41,976 bases of DNA from an uncultured Pelagibacteraceae bacterium. GTDB lineage: Bacteria > Pseudomonadota > Alphaproteobacteria > Pelagibacterales > Pelagibacteraceae. Of this stretch, positions 16,876 to 24,887 are shown piece after piece. The first letter of the stretch is position 1. Each line of letters opens with the position of its first letter. Position numbers and translations under genes: made by a program. The DNA is taken from assembly GCA_902594675.1 (NCBI GenBank), contig CACJNE010000011.1, positions 1 to 41,976 of the forward strand, written 5' to 3'. The notes below the pieces were generated by a model. The model worked only from the letters and a program-made list of their open reading frames with translations, ran no database searches and was not told the DNA's origin.

Positions 16876-18198
16876 ATGGATAAGATATTAAAAAACTCAT
16901 GGGCCCTTTTTACAGGTATGGGACTAATTATGTTAGCTCACGGTTTCCAAGTTTCCTTGTTAGGAGTAAGAGCCGTACATGAGAGTTTTAGTATAACGGC
17001 TACGGGGTTTATGTTAACGGGATATTTTGTTGGGTACTTTATTGGTGCACGGACAGTACCTATCCTTGTTTCAAGAGTAGGTCACATAAGGGTATTTGCG
17101 GCTTTTGCTTCAATTGCATCAATAGTCGTATTAGTTCACTCAATTGTAATAAATCCTTTAACTTGGTTTGTACTTCGAGTTTTTTCAGGATTTTCTATGG
17201 TTTGTCTTTATACAATTGCAGAAAGTTGGTTAAACGATAGGGCAAGTAATAAAAATAGAGGAAGTGTTTTATCAATTTATATGATTGTACTCTTTAGTTC
17301 TATGGCAATAGGCATGTTTTTTTTAAATTTTAGTAGACCTGAAAACTTTCAACCTTTTATCTTAGTTTCATTATTTATGTCTTTATCGCTAGTTCCAATT
17401 CTACTTACAAAAAAGAAAGCTCCAAAATTTAAAAAAATTATTGGTATGAAAATTAAAGAACTTTATGAAGCCTCCCCATTTGGTATGGTAAGTGCTATTT
17501 TGTGTGGTGTTTGTCATTCAGCAATGTTTGCATTAATTGCAGTGTATGCTGCAGCAATGAATTTTAGCATATTTGAAATATCTTTTGTAACTTTTCTAGT
17601 TGCAATTTCTGGTGCTATCTCACAATGGCCAATTGGAAAACTATCTGATATTTATGACAGAAGGACAGTAACTGTTTATTCTACTTTTGCTGCAGCTTTT
17701 TTTGCGCTATGTGCAATTTTTTCTGTAGGGACAATGCATTTGCCCGATGGATTAGCAAGTTCAAAGCTTTGGTTTTATGTGTTTACAGGTTTATATGCAT
17801 TCTTTAGTCTTCCAATGTTTGCATTAATATTTGCTCACACAAATGATTTTGTAGCTAAAGAGAAGTTTGTTTCTGCAGGTGCTGGTTTACAATTTGCTTT
17901 TGGTATGGGAGCTATGAGTGGTCCATTTTTGTGCTCCTTGTTTATGGATTTTGTTGGCGAAAATGGCTATTTTATTTTTTTGATCATATTCCATATTTTG
18001 ATAGGTATGTATGGTGTCTATAGAATGAAAGTAAGAGAAGTTATTGAAAACCCTGAGTCTCAGTTTACACCTTTGCCAACAACAATTACGCCAATCGGTT
18101 TAGAATTAAACCCAGCAACTGAACCTATCGAAGAACCATTAAAATCAGATTCAAATAATGTAAATGGAACTAAGGAAGTCACAAACACTTTAGGGTAA
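16876..18198 (+). CDS. MFS permease, YcaD-like
   Basis: A 440-aa major facilitator protein with twelve predicted hydrophobic segments. Seen: the GYFVGYFIGARTVPILVSRVGHIR loop between TM2 and TM3, equivalent to the MFS signature; VFSGFSMVCLYTIAESWLND in TM4-5; and the second-half loop GKLSDIYDRRTV. The layout resembles the YcaD/TC 2.A.1.49-like group. The C-terminal 45 residues are a proline/threonine-rich hydrophilic tail (PLPTTITP, EPIEEPLKSDSNN) likely in the cytoplasm. It lies 41 bp after the DMT gene; a shared transcript is likely. Substrate unknown. Confidence 0.8.
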   Translation: MDKILKNSWALFTGMGLIMLAHGFQVSLLGVRAVHESFSITATGFMLTGYFVGYFIGARTVPILVSRVGHIRVFAAFASIASIVVLVHSIVINPLTWFVLRVFSGFSMVCLYTIAESWLNDRASNKNRGSVLSIYMIVLFSSMAIGMFFLNFSRPENFQPFILVSLFMSLSLVPILLTKKKAPKFKKIIGMKIKELYEASPFGMVSAILCGVCHSAMFALIAVYAAAMNFSIFEISFVTFLVAISGAISQWPIGKLSDIYDRRTVTVYSTFAAAFFALCAIFSVGTMHLPDGLASSKLWFYVFTGLYAFFSLPMFALIFAHTNDFVAKEKFVSAGAGLQFAFGMGAMSGPFLCSLFMDFVGENGYFIFLIIFHILIGMYGVYRMKVREVIENPESQFTPLPTTITPIGLELNPATEPIEEPLKSDSNNVNGTKEVTNTLG

Positions 18199-18229
18199 TT
18201 CTCGATAAAATTAATAATTAATAAAACAA

Positions 18230-19255
18230 TTAATATCCTAGATCAAGGTCCACTTGATTAGATAGTTTTTTTTTATCAATAAATAGTTTTAAATTATTAA
18301 AAAACTTATCTAAAACCATTTCTATATATTTTCCTTTGCTATCTGACGATATGTGAGGTGTAATTAACAAATTTGGAGTATCCCAGAATTTAGAATTTCT
18401 ATTTATAGGCTCTTCTGAAAAAACATCTAAAATTGCTCCAGAAATTTCATTTTTTGTTAATTTTTTTTGTAGATGCTCATAATCCATTACAGATTGACGT
18501 CCAATGTTAACTATTCCACATGAATTTTTTAAAACATCCAATCTTTTCTTATTTATTAATCCTTTTGTTTCATTTGTTTCTGGAACTGCTAAATAGAGAA
18601 AGTCAGCTTCGGGTAAGACTTTATCGATTTTATCATATGTTAAAACTATTGAGCATCCTTCAACTTTTCTACCTCTTCTATTTATACCAATTACATTTGC
18701 TCCTAACGAACTGATATGTTTAATCATTGACCCTCCTAATGATCCAGTGCCGACAGCCAAAACTGTTTTATTCTCAATTGGGTTGCTTAATAAAGTTACA
18801 AACTCTTTTTTTCTCTGATTAGTAACTATTTTTGTCATATGGTTTTGAAGCATCAAAATACTCATCAAACCAAATTCCCCTGCTTTTTTTGCGTGTATCC
18901 CGCTACTATTTGTTAAAACCAAATCTTTTTTAATCCAGTTAAATGGATAAAGATGGTTAACGCCAGCTGAAACAATGTGAATCCATTTTAAATTTGGTGC
19001 TATTTTACTTAAATCTTTTGTTGGAAAGTCCCAAGCAAGTAAAATATCTGCATCTTTCATCGAAGAAATCCAGTTATCATCATCCCAATCAACCAAATAT
19101 GAGACTTTATTTTTTATTTTAGGATATTTATTAAGTTTGCTCTCAAATAAATCTTTTGGGACACTACTATTTTTTTCACCCTCTGAATCACAAGGTAAAG
19201 AACCCTTTTTCCAGTGATTATTTCTTATATGGATTTTAATTTTGCCTTTAGTCAT
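18230..19255 (-). CDS. D-isomer-specific 2-hydroxyacid dehydrogenase family protein
   Basis: A 341-aa NAD(P)-dependent oxidoreductase. Seen: the Rossmann motif GTGSLG around residue 172, the HIVSAGVNHL segment of the substrate domain, LAVPETNETKGLI, NIGRQSVMD carrying the catalytic arginine, an EEPINRNSKFW segment with the glutamate, and ITPHISS with the catalytic histidine. Members act on 2-keto acids such as glyoxylate, hydroxypyruvate or branched keto acids, and which one cannot be told. The N-terminal 40 residues (HIRNNHWKKGSLPC) are longer than the core. It is a single leftward gene, convergent with the MFS gene and divergent from a small orphan gene. Confidence 0.85.
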   Translation of the reverse strand: MTKGKIKIHIRNNHWKKGSLPCDSEGEKNSSVPKDLFESKLNKYPKIKNKVSYLVDWDDDNWISSMKDADILLAWDFPTKDLSKIAPNLKWIHIVSAGVNHLYPFNWIKKDLVLTNSSGIHAKKAGEFGLMSILMLQNHMTKIVTNQRKKEFVTLLSNPIENKTVLAVGTGSLGGSMIKHISSLGANVIGINRRGRKVEGCSIVLTYDKIDKVLPEADFLYLAVPETNETKGLINKKRLDVLKNSCGIVNIGRQSVMDYEHLQKKLTKNEISGAILDVFSEEPINRNSKFWDTPNLLITPHISSDSKGKYIEMVLDKFFNNLKLFIDKKKLSNQVDLDLGY

Positions 19256-19294
19256 TTTTAAATTAAATATACTAAAATAAAATTAAGTTGAATA

Positions 19295-19522
19295 ATGAAT
19301 AAAGAAAACGCAAGTAAACTGTGGAAAATTATTCAGGAAGCTGGCGATTATTTACAAGGACAACTTCCTGACCATCCTAATCATCCAAAAGGGCGAAACC
19401 CTTATGCTCATGTTGCAATTTGTGTAAAGAGTAAGTTTAGTGCAAGTTATAAAGATATTGAGGATGAAAAATTTGATGAAGTAGTAAAATATATTAACTT
19501 TCTAAGAGAAAATCCTAGTTAA
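19295..19522 (+). CDS. conserved small protein of unknown function
   Basis: A 75-aa hydrophilic protein between two leftward genes. It has the segment LQGQLPDHPNHPKGRNPYAHVAICVKSKF, rich in His, Pro and Asn, then a short charged helix. There is no signal peptide, membrane segment or metal-binding Cys pair. It ends 1 bp before the stop of the threonine aldolase gene on the other strand. Coding is supported by an ATG start, the absence of a competing ORF and the compact fit between neighbours. I do not recognise a function. Confidence 0.6.
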   Translation: MNKENASKLWKIIQEAGDYLQGQLPDHPNHPKGRNPYAHVAICVKSKFSASYKDIEDEKFDEVVKYINFLRENPS

Positions 19523-19523
19523 A

Positions 19524-20570
19524 TTAAGATTTAATTATATTTAAAAATGAATCAACATCAGATGGGTCTGTGTTCCATGCAGCAACTAACCTAACTGCTT
19601 TATTCTCCCATTCTTCATCATTAATTTTGTAACCGTGCGAATTAAATTGATCGATTATATCTTTTGGTATTTTAACGAATACTTCGTTTGCATCTGTTGG
19701 GTATGCTAATTCTATATTTTTATGCAGCTGCAAACCTTGACTTAACTTTTTTCCCATTGCATTCGCATGTTTTGCATTTTTTAACCAAACTCCATTTGAT
19801 ATATATGCATCTAACTGTGCGGATACAAAACGCATTTTTGACAGCAAATGACCTGCTCGTTTCATTAAAAAAGGTAAGTTACCTACTAAGTCTTGATTAA
19901 AAAAAATAATTGCCTCGGCAGCAAAACATCCATTTTTAGTAGCCCCAAATGAGAGAACATCAATTCCAGATTTCCAAGTCATTTCTGCAGCAGAACAATT
20001 TAATGAAACTAATGCGTTTGCAAACCTAGCACCATCCATATGGATATTTAGCTTATGTTTATGTGCAACTTCTGATATTTTTTTTATTTCATCTAATTGA
20101 TAAGCCACACCTGTTTCACAAAGTTGTGTAATACTAACTGATGAAGGTTGAGTGTGATGAACAATTCCTTTGCCAGATATGCTATCATCTAACTCTTCAG
20201 GAATAATCTTACCATTAATTCCATCAAGATTAACCAACTTTGCTCCTCCAGTATAAAATTCAGGTGCTCCACATTCATCTACATTTATATGAGAAAGCCT
20301 ATGACAGTAAATATTTCCAAAAGAGGGTGTCATAGTTGATAAAGCTAAAGCATTAGCAGCAGTTCCTGATGCTGTTGGAAAAACTATTACTTCTTTTTCA
20401 AAAATTTCTGAAAATTTATTTTGCAGATTCTTTGACAATTCATCATTACCATAAGGAGTTCTATCTTCATCATTAGCTTTAAGAATTGCATCTAAAACCT
20501 CTGGACAAGCACCAGTAACATTGTCTGATGCAAATTTTACTCTTTCTCTTTTTGTTTTTATCTGTGCCAC
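19524..20570 (-). CDS. ltaE: low-specificity L-threonine aldolase
   Basis: A fold-type I PLP enzyme that splits threonine or allo-threonine into glycine and acetaldehyde. It is 348 aa. Seen: PTASGTAANALAL at residues 65-77 binding the PLP phosphate, the DGARFANALV motif from residue 179, and SFGATKNGCFAAEAIIFF with the Schiff-base lysine K212. RTPYGNDELS near the N-terminus is also a family motif. It starts 2 bp after the amidinotransferase gene. SAR11 is known for dependence on external glycine or serine, so this may be an internal glycine source. It could also act on beta-hydroxy amino acids other than threonine. Confidence 0.92.
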   Translation of the reverse strand: MAQIKTKRERVKFASDNVTGACPEVLDAILKANDEDRTPYGNDELSKNLQNKFSEIFEKEVIVFPTASGTAANALALSTMTPSFGNIYCHRLSHINVDECGAPEFYTGGAKLVNLDGINGKIIPEELDDSISGKGIVHHTQPSSVSITQLCETGVAYQLDEIKKISEVAHKHKLNIHMDGARFANALVSLNCSAAEMTWKSGIDVLSFGATKNGCFAAEAIIFFNQDLVGNLPFLMKRAGHLLSKMRFVSAQLDAYISNGVWLKNAKHANAMGKKLSQGLQLHKNIELAYPTDANEVFVKIPKDIIDQFNSHGYKINDEEWENKAVRLVAAWNTDPSDVDSFLNIIKS

Positions 20571-20572
20571 AA

Positions 20573-21688
20573 TTATTGCTTCGGAAAATAATCTTTTAAT
20601 TCACCTTCTCGGTATACATCAGCCGTGCAACAGTGTAATCCACCTCCGAATGCATAAGCATCTCTTAATTCAATAGGAATAACCTCCATTCCCAATTTAT
20701 CAAGTTGCTCTGCTTGATATATTTCACTTTTTTCAACACATACAGTTTTTGAGTCTAAAACTAATACATTCATTGATAACCAAGTTGATGAATAACATAA
20801 GGGTGGTGGTTCGTTATGCGCTGGTTGAGCACTATCAACTATTTCCCATCCATTATCCTCAAATAATTTTCGTTGTTCTTTAGGAAGTCTTCTTTGAGGA
20901 TTATTAATAATTAAGCCCTCCTTTATAGGTGTAAAGGTTGCATCTATATGAATAGGATAAGGGTCACCTGGAAAATTAACAGCATGAACTCTGTGATCTT
21001 TATAATGTCTTTTCAACCAATCAATTCCTTTTAAATTTGTTGTAAAACCGTGTTGAATAACTAAATCCTTACCAAATCTCAAAACATCAGCAGCATCAAA
21101 TAATGGCTCCTCTTCAGTTGTTACAAAATATTTTTTTTCAGTCCATTCCAATCTTTTTTGAATACCGATTTTATCTGAAAGATAATCTTTACGATAATCA
21201 GCGTCTGTTAATCTTGGCTTTGGTGCAGATTCATGTCTCATATTAGGATCGGAATTATAATATTTCTTTAACAAAGGTCTGTAGCATAGATATTCAAACC
21301 ATCTACACCTATAACTCATTGTGGCTTCTAGGATTTCATTACCAACAGTCAATAACACATCTCTTGGAGGCATACATCCAAACATTGTCTCTGCTTCCCA
21401 ATCTGGTGTAGATGTTTTTTGATTGAAATCAATAGGATCTGGTCTATCAACTTTAATCCCTCTTTTTCTTAAAATATCTGAGAAATCATCTAAAAGTTGA
21501 TTTGCTTTATCTACTGTATCTTTTGTGCGTGGTCCAAATTGACCTCTCATATCGCTATCTTCAGGAACCTTTGCGTCTAATGCTGGCTCAGGAGCTGGAA
21601 TGCATGTACCATCTGCTTTTCCTACTATAACATGTTTTAATGGATCCCACTCATTCCAACTATTAACAATTATTTTTTCATCACTCAT
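20573..21688 (-). CDS. glycine amidinotransferase-like enzyme (AGAT family)
   Basis: AGAT-family enzymes move the amidino group of arginine onto an amine acceptor, classically glycine, giving guanidinoacetate and ornithine. It is 371 aa. Seen: WNEWDPLKHVIVG, the FDAADVLRFGKDL catalytic Asp segment at residues 197-209, PIHIDATF with the catalytic His247, LSMNVLVLD, and GGGLHCCTADV with the nucleophile Cys353. These line up with the vertebrate AGAT triad. The acceptor amine cannot be read with certainty; lysine- or 4-aminobutyrate-accepting relatives exist. It sits between a DMT permease (1-bp gap) and threonine aldolase (2-bp gap), so a glycine link is attractive. Confidence 0.85.
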   Translation of the reverse strand: MSDEKIIVNSWNEWDPLKHVIVGKADGTCIPAPEPALDAKVPEDSDMRGQFGPRTKDTVDKANQLLDDFSDILRKRGIKVDRPDPIDFNQKTSTPDWEAETMFGCMPPRDVLLTVGNEILEATMSYRCRWFEYLCYRPLLKKYYNSDPNMRHESAPKPRLTDADYRKDYLSDKIGIQKRLEWTEKKYFVTTEEEPLFDAADVLRFGKDLVIQHGFTTNLKGIDWLKRHYKDHRVHAVNFPGDPYPIHIDATFTPIKEGLIINNPQRRLPKEQRKLFEDNGWEIVDSAQPAHNEPPPLCYSSTWLSMNVLVLDSKTVCVEKSEIYQAEQLDKLGMEVIPIELRDAYAFGGGLHCCTADVYREGELKDYFPKQ

Positions 21689-21689
21689 A

Positions 21690-22595
21690 TTAATTTAAGC
21701 CTATAAATCTTCTATTGGATTGCATTATTAAACTATAATAGAAAATTGACATAAAAATAAAAAATCCACCAATTATAGTATTTGTTGATGGCACTTCATT
21801 AATTCCAAGCCATGGCAACCATACCCAAAAAATACCACCTATAACCTCAGTTAAAGACAGCAAAGTTAGATCTGCTGCAGGAATATTTTTAGATCCAATT
21901 GAATATAATATTAAACCCATGCAAACTAAAGTTCCATGGGTTGCAAATAAAGCTTCATTTTTACCAGTAGATAAAAAGCTAGCGCCATTACTCATAAGCA
22001 TTACTGCAGAAAACAAAAAACAAAATAATCCAGCCAATGCAACAGTGGTAAATTTTGGTGTTTCTTTTCTCCATCTAAGTGAAACTGAAAAAATTGAGAA
22101 ACCTAATGCAGAAATAAGTCCAAACACTAATCCTGGTAAAGTATTTTTTTCCGAATTATCAAAAGCCATTATACAAATACCAGCTGCAGCTACTATTATT
22201 GCAACCCACACTGTTAAAGAGATTTTTTCTTTTAGGAATAAAAAACCTAACAAAGCAGTTATAAATGGCATAGCAGCAAGACAAAGCAATGTTATAGCTG
22301 CAGTAGTATTAGTTATAGACCATATGAACGTAATCATTGCAGTTCCTAAGCCAATTCCTCCTACAACGCCAGATATACCTACCTTAAAATAATTCTTGTA
22401 AAAGTCTTTTCCCTCCTCAAGAAATAGATAGATATTTAATAAAAGAAAAATAACTAACCCTCTAGTAAATAAATATTGCCATGGAACTGTCTCCGGCTGA
22501 TCGATGTGTCTTACAACATAAGGACCAAATGACCAGAAAACTCCAGCTATTAGGACAATTGGAATGGCTACTTTTGAATTTTTTAAATCAAGCAT
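21690..22595 (-). CDS. EamA/DMT-superfamily permease
   Basis: A 301-aa, ten-helix transporter with two EamA repeats. Seen: FWSFGPYVVRHIDQPETVPWQYLFTRG in the first helices, NTTAAITLLCLAAMPFITALLGFLFLKEKI, and LLSLTEVIGGIFWVWLPWLGINEVPS in the second repeat. It is the first gene of the leftward unit DMT-amidinotransferase-ltaE, separated by 1 bp from the second. This suggests it imports a substrate or exports a product of that short pathway, such as a guanidino compound or an amino acid, but the sequence does not say which. It faces the IscU-like gene across 77 bp. Confidence 0.85.
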   Translation of the reverse strand: MLDLKNSKVAIPIVLIAGVFWSFGPYVVRHIDQPETVPWQYLFTRGLVIFLLLNIYLFLEEGKDFYKNYFKVGISGVVGGIGLGTAMITFIWSITNTTAAITLLCLAAMPFITALLGFLFLKEKISLTVWVAIIVAAAGICIMAFDNSEKNTLPGLVFGLISALGFSIFSVSLRWRKETPKFTTVALAGLFCFLFSAVMLMSNGASFLSTGKNEALFATHGTLVCMGLILYSIGSKNIPAADLTLLSLTEVIGGIFWVWLPWLGINEVPSTNTIIGGFFIFMSIFYYSLIMQSNRRFIGLN

Positions 22596-22672
22596 GTGCT
22601 ATTTTTTTATTTAAGAAGTAAGAAAATATAAATATAAATTTATATAATAACAATCAAATAAAATTTAGATTA
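22596..22672. promoter_or_regulatory. divergent spacer DMT / IscU-like gene
   Basis: A 77-bp, nearly pure A/T spacer between divergent genes must carry both promoters. A TATAAT occurs at 22643-22648 on the + strand, but no convincing -35 is paired with it. I see no inverted repeat or riboswitch-like fold. Confidence 0.3.
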
Positions 22673-23065
22673 ATGGATATTAATATTTTAAAATTAGCTT
22701 CAGATACCAAAAATAACAAATATATTGGAAACTGTACTCATTCAACAAAGTTCAAAAGTCAGATTTGTGGAGACGAGATTGAAATTTTTTTAATTATAAA
22801 AGATAATATGATTAAAGATTTTACCTATCAATCTCAATCTTGTATATATTGTAATGCATCAGCTAATATAGCTTCAAAAAATTTTAAAAGAAAAAGTAAA
22901 AGCAAAATTAAAAATTTTTTAAAATTATTAGAACAGTTTAATGATAAAGAAAACATTTTATTTCCTAATGAATGGAAAGATTTTAAAAAAATTTTTAATA
23001 AAAAAAATTTTGCTAGGAAAGATTGTATAACATTGCCAATTAAAGCTTTAAAAAAAATAATTTAA
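22673..23065 (+). CDS. IscU/SufU-like iron-sulfur scaffold protein
   Basis: A 130-aa protein with the U-type scaffold ligand set: C32-G-D34 (family CGD), C57 in QSCIYCNASAN (family GCxIxxAS) and C118 in RKDCITLPIKAL. D34 to C57 spacing (23 residues) fits SufU. An additional Cys60 is present. U-type scaffolds assemble or hold Fe-S or Zn; in SUF systems SufU can instead be a sulfur/zinc adaptor. It is highly lysine-rich and divergent, and it lies far from any suf/isc gene here. It is 3 bp upstream of an HPP gene. A specialised scaffold for a single client is possible. Confidence 0.75.
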   Translation: MDINILKLASDTKNNKYIGNCTHSTKFKSQICGDEIEIFLIIKDNMIKDFTYQSQSCIYCNASANIASKNFKRKSKSKIKNFLKLLEQFNDKENILFPNEWKDFKKIFNKKNFARKDCITLPIKALKKII

Positions 23066-23068
23066 TAA

Positions 23069-23530
23069 ATGATAAAAGATAAAATTTATAAGTCACTTTT
23101 GGCAGCTTTTTTTTCTACAATAACAATTGGTATTTTAACATTATTAACATATAAGACCAATTTTGGTCTTTTTTTAATTGCTTCATTTGGATCTTCAATG
23201 GTTCTTTTGTACGGCTATCCTGAAAGCCCATTTGCTAAACCAAAAAATATATTATTTGGTCACCTAGTTACTTCTGCTATTGGAATTTTATTTTATAATT
23301 ACATTCCCTTACCTATTTATATCTTGATACCTTTAGCTGTAGGTTTTGGTGTTGGATTAATGATATTTTTAGACGTAACTCATCCACCTGCGGGTGGAAA
23401 CCCCATTATAGTCATATTAGGGTCAGTATCATTTGAATATCTTTTGTCACCAATATTAACTGGATGTCTGATAATAATAGTATTTGGAATTCTTCTAAAT
23501 AAATTTGTTGCTCAAAAGAAATATCCTTAA
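23069..23530 (+). CDS. HPP-family membrane protein
   Basis: A 153-aa integral membrane protein with about four to five helices. The hallmark THPPAGGNPI motif follows the third hydrophobic segment, and FGSSMVLLYGYPESPFAKPKNILFGHL matches the conserved FGASAVLLF..P.SP.AQPRN..GGH region of HPP proteins. HPP proteins of cyanobacteria and plants transport nitrite at plastid or inner membranes; in heterotrophs the substrate is unknown. It lies 3 bp behind the IscU-like gene, so the two are co-transcribed, and 97 bp before formate dehydrogenase. Confidence 0.8.
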   Translation: MIKDKIYKSLLAAFFSTITIGILTLLTYKTNFGLFLIASFGSSMVLLYGYPESPFAKPKNILFGHLVTSAIGILFYNYIPLPIYILIPLAVGFGVGLMIFLDVTHPPAGGNPIIVILGSVSFEYLLSPILTGCLIIIVFGILLNKFVAQKKYP

Positions 23531-23627
23531 CATTTACTATTCATTTGATTGATGTTCCAATTGTGCTAGACTTTGTTTAGAAAATATCTATAGAGAGAGA
23601 TTTTAAACTTAAATATTAGGAGATAAA
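23531..23627 (+). promoter_or_regulatory. upstream region and strong RBS of formate dehydrogenase
   Basis: This 97-bp spacer is long for this window. It ends with a near-perfect Shine-Dalgarno AGGAG at 23618-23622, 5 bp before the ATG, the clearest ribosome binding site I noticed. A TTGTGC at 23561-23566 followed after 17 bp by ATATCT is a poor promoter match. The combination suggests an independently transcribed, well-translated gene. I see no riboswitch fold. Confidence 0.45.
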
Positions 23628-24827
23628 ATGAAAGTACTTTGTGTGTTATATGATGATCCTAAAGGCGGTATGCCTAAGTCTTATGCCTTATCAGATCTTC
23701 CAAAACTAGAAAAATACCCAGATGGAATGACTTTACCAAGTCCAAAAGGTAGAGATTTTACACCAGGAGAATTGTTAGGGTGTGTATCTGGAGAGTTAGG
23801 ATTAAGAAAATTTTTGGAAAGTAATGGCCATGAGCTAATTGTTACAAATAGTAAAGATGGAGAAGGATGCGAGGCTGATAAACATATTGTAGATGCGGAT
23901 ATAGTGATCTCTCAACCTTTCTTCCCTTATTATTTAACTAAAGAGAGAATTGCAAAAGCAAAAAATTTAAAAATGGCAGTCACTGCAGGAATTGGGTCAG
24001 ACCACGTAGATCTACAAGCAGCAATGGATAATAAAATTGATGTTGTTGAGGTAACATTCTGTAACTCAAGATCGGTTGCTGAACATATTGTAATGATGAT
24101 TGTATCTTTGGTAAGAGATTACCATAACCAGCACAGAATAGTTAATGAAGGCGGGTGGAACATTGCAGATGCTGTACAAAGATCCTATGACGTTGAGGGA
24201 ATGCATATTGGAACTGTTGCAGCTGGAAGAATTGGACTAGATGCTTTAAGGAAAATGAAACCTTTTGATGTACATCTTCATTACTTTGACAGACATAGAT
24301 TGCCTGAATCTGTTGAAAAAGAGTTAAATTTAACTTTTCATGAAACAGTAGAGTCAATGGTTAAAGTTTGTGATGTGGTAACTATAAACTGTCCACTACA
24401 CCCTGAAACAGAAAATTTATTTGATGATGCAATGATTAGCAAGATGAAAAAAGGTGCATACATTGTGAATACTGCTAGAGGTAAAATTTGTAACAGAGAC
24501 GCAATTGCTAAAGCATTAAAAAGTGGTCAACTAAGTGGATACGCTGGAGACGTATGGTTTCCACAACCAGCACCAAATGATCATGTTTGGAGAACGATGC
24601 CAAATCATGGAATGACACCTCATACTTCTGGAACTTCTCTTTCAGCACAAGCTAGATATGCTGATGGTGTTAGAGAGATTTTAGAATGTTTCTTTGAGGG
24701 TCGTGAAATACGTAACCAATACTTAATTGTTAAAGATGGACAATTAGCAGGTATGGGTGCACATTCTTATAGTAAAGGAAGTGCCACTGGTGGTTCTGAA
24801 GAAGCGGCAAAATATCAAAAAAAATAG
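23628..24827 (+). CDS. fdh: NAD-dependent formate dehydrogenase
   Basis: Metal-free FDH oxidises formate to CO2 and makes NADH. It is 399 aa and colinear with the Pseudomonas sp. 101 enzyme, whose numbering can be used directly: I122, N146, D221 (NAD specificity), C255, R284, Q313 and H332 are all present. The Rossmann loop GTVAAGRIG is at 195-203, and the N-terminal domain has the family PFFPYYL stretch around 97-103. D221 argues for NAD rather than NADP. In methylotrophic SAR11 metabolism, formate from C1 oxidation (DMSP, glycine betaine, methanol) is a plausible source, giving energy. It is likely transcribed on its own. Confidence 0.95.
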   Translation: MKVLCVLYDDPKGGMPKSYALSDLPKLEKYPDGMTLPSPKGRDFTPGELLGCVSGELGLRKFLESNGHELIVTNSKDGEGCEADKHIVDADIVISQPFFPYYLTKERIAKAKNLKMAVTAGIGSDHVDLQAAMDNKIDVVEVTFCNSRSVAEHIVMMIVSLVRDYHNQHRIVNEGGWNIADAVQRSYDVEGMHIGTVAAGRIGLDALRKMKPFDVHLHYFDRHRLPESVEKELNLTFHETVESMVKVCDVVTINCPLHPETENLFDDAMISKMKKGAYIVNTARGKICNRDAIAKALKSGQLSGYAGDVWFPQPAPNDHVWRTMPNHGMTPHTSGTSLSAQARYADGVREILECFFEGREIRNQYLIVKDGQLAGMGAHSYSKGSATGGSEEAAKYQKK

Positions 24828-24843
24828 AGTTTTAAATATAATT

Positions 24844-24887
24844 CATTAAAGGTAAGCTATGAATAAACCAGATAGCTACCTTTAATG
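24844..24887 (+). promoter_or_regulatory. hairpin sequestering the msrA start codon
   Basis: Bases 24844-24860 and 24872-24887 form a 16-bp stem with one bulged A and an 11-nt loop. The 3' arm contains the msrA ATG at 24885-24887. An 8-codon upstream ORF runs through the loop and 3' arm. The layout fits start-codon occlusion relieved by ribosomes on the leader. It could also be a read-through barrier after formate dehydrogenase, but no T-run directly follows the stem (an A-run comes first). Confidence 0.5.
24859..24885 (+). CDS. putative 8-aa leader peptide upstream of msrA
   Basis: The reading frame is ATG AAT AAA CCA GAT AGC TAC CTT TAA, encoding MNKPDSYL. An AAAGG ribosome-binding-like sequence lies at 24848-24852, 6 bp before the ATG. 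Its stop overlaps the msrA start as TAATG, a standard arrangement for termination-reinitiation coupling. It lies wholly inside the hairpin that hides the msrA start, so translating it would open the stem. The peptide has no Met or Cys codon run, so amino-acid sensing is not obvious. It is too short to prove by codon statistics. Confidence 0.4.
   Translation: MNKPDSYL

Noticed and set aside
21919..22392. A 157-codon plus-strand ORF inside the DMT permease gene
   Set aside because: It mirrors the permease frame, has unlikely composition, and would leave the well-matched ten-helix transporter unexplained. Antisense open frames are common opposite hydrophobic AT-rich genes.
23531..23627. Riboswitch upstream of formate dehydrogenase, including glycine or SAM-V classes known from SAR11
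   Set aside because: I find no paired core or conserved loop of those classes, and the spacer is short and nearly unstructured apart from the RBS.
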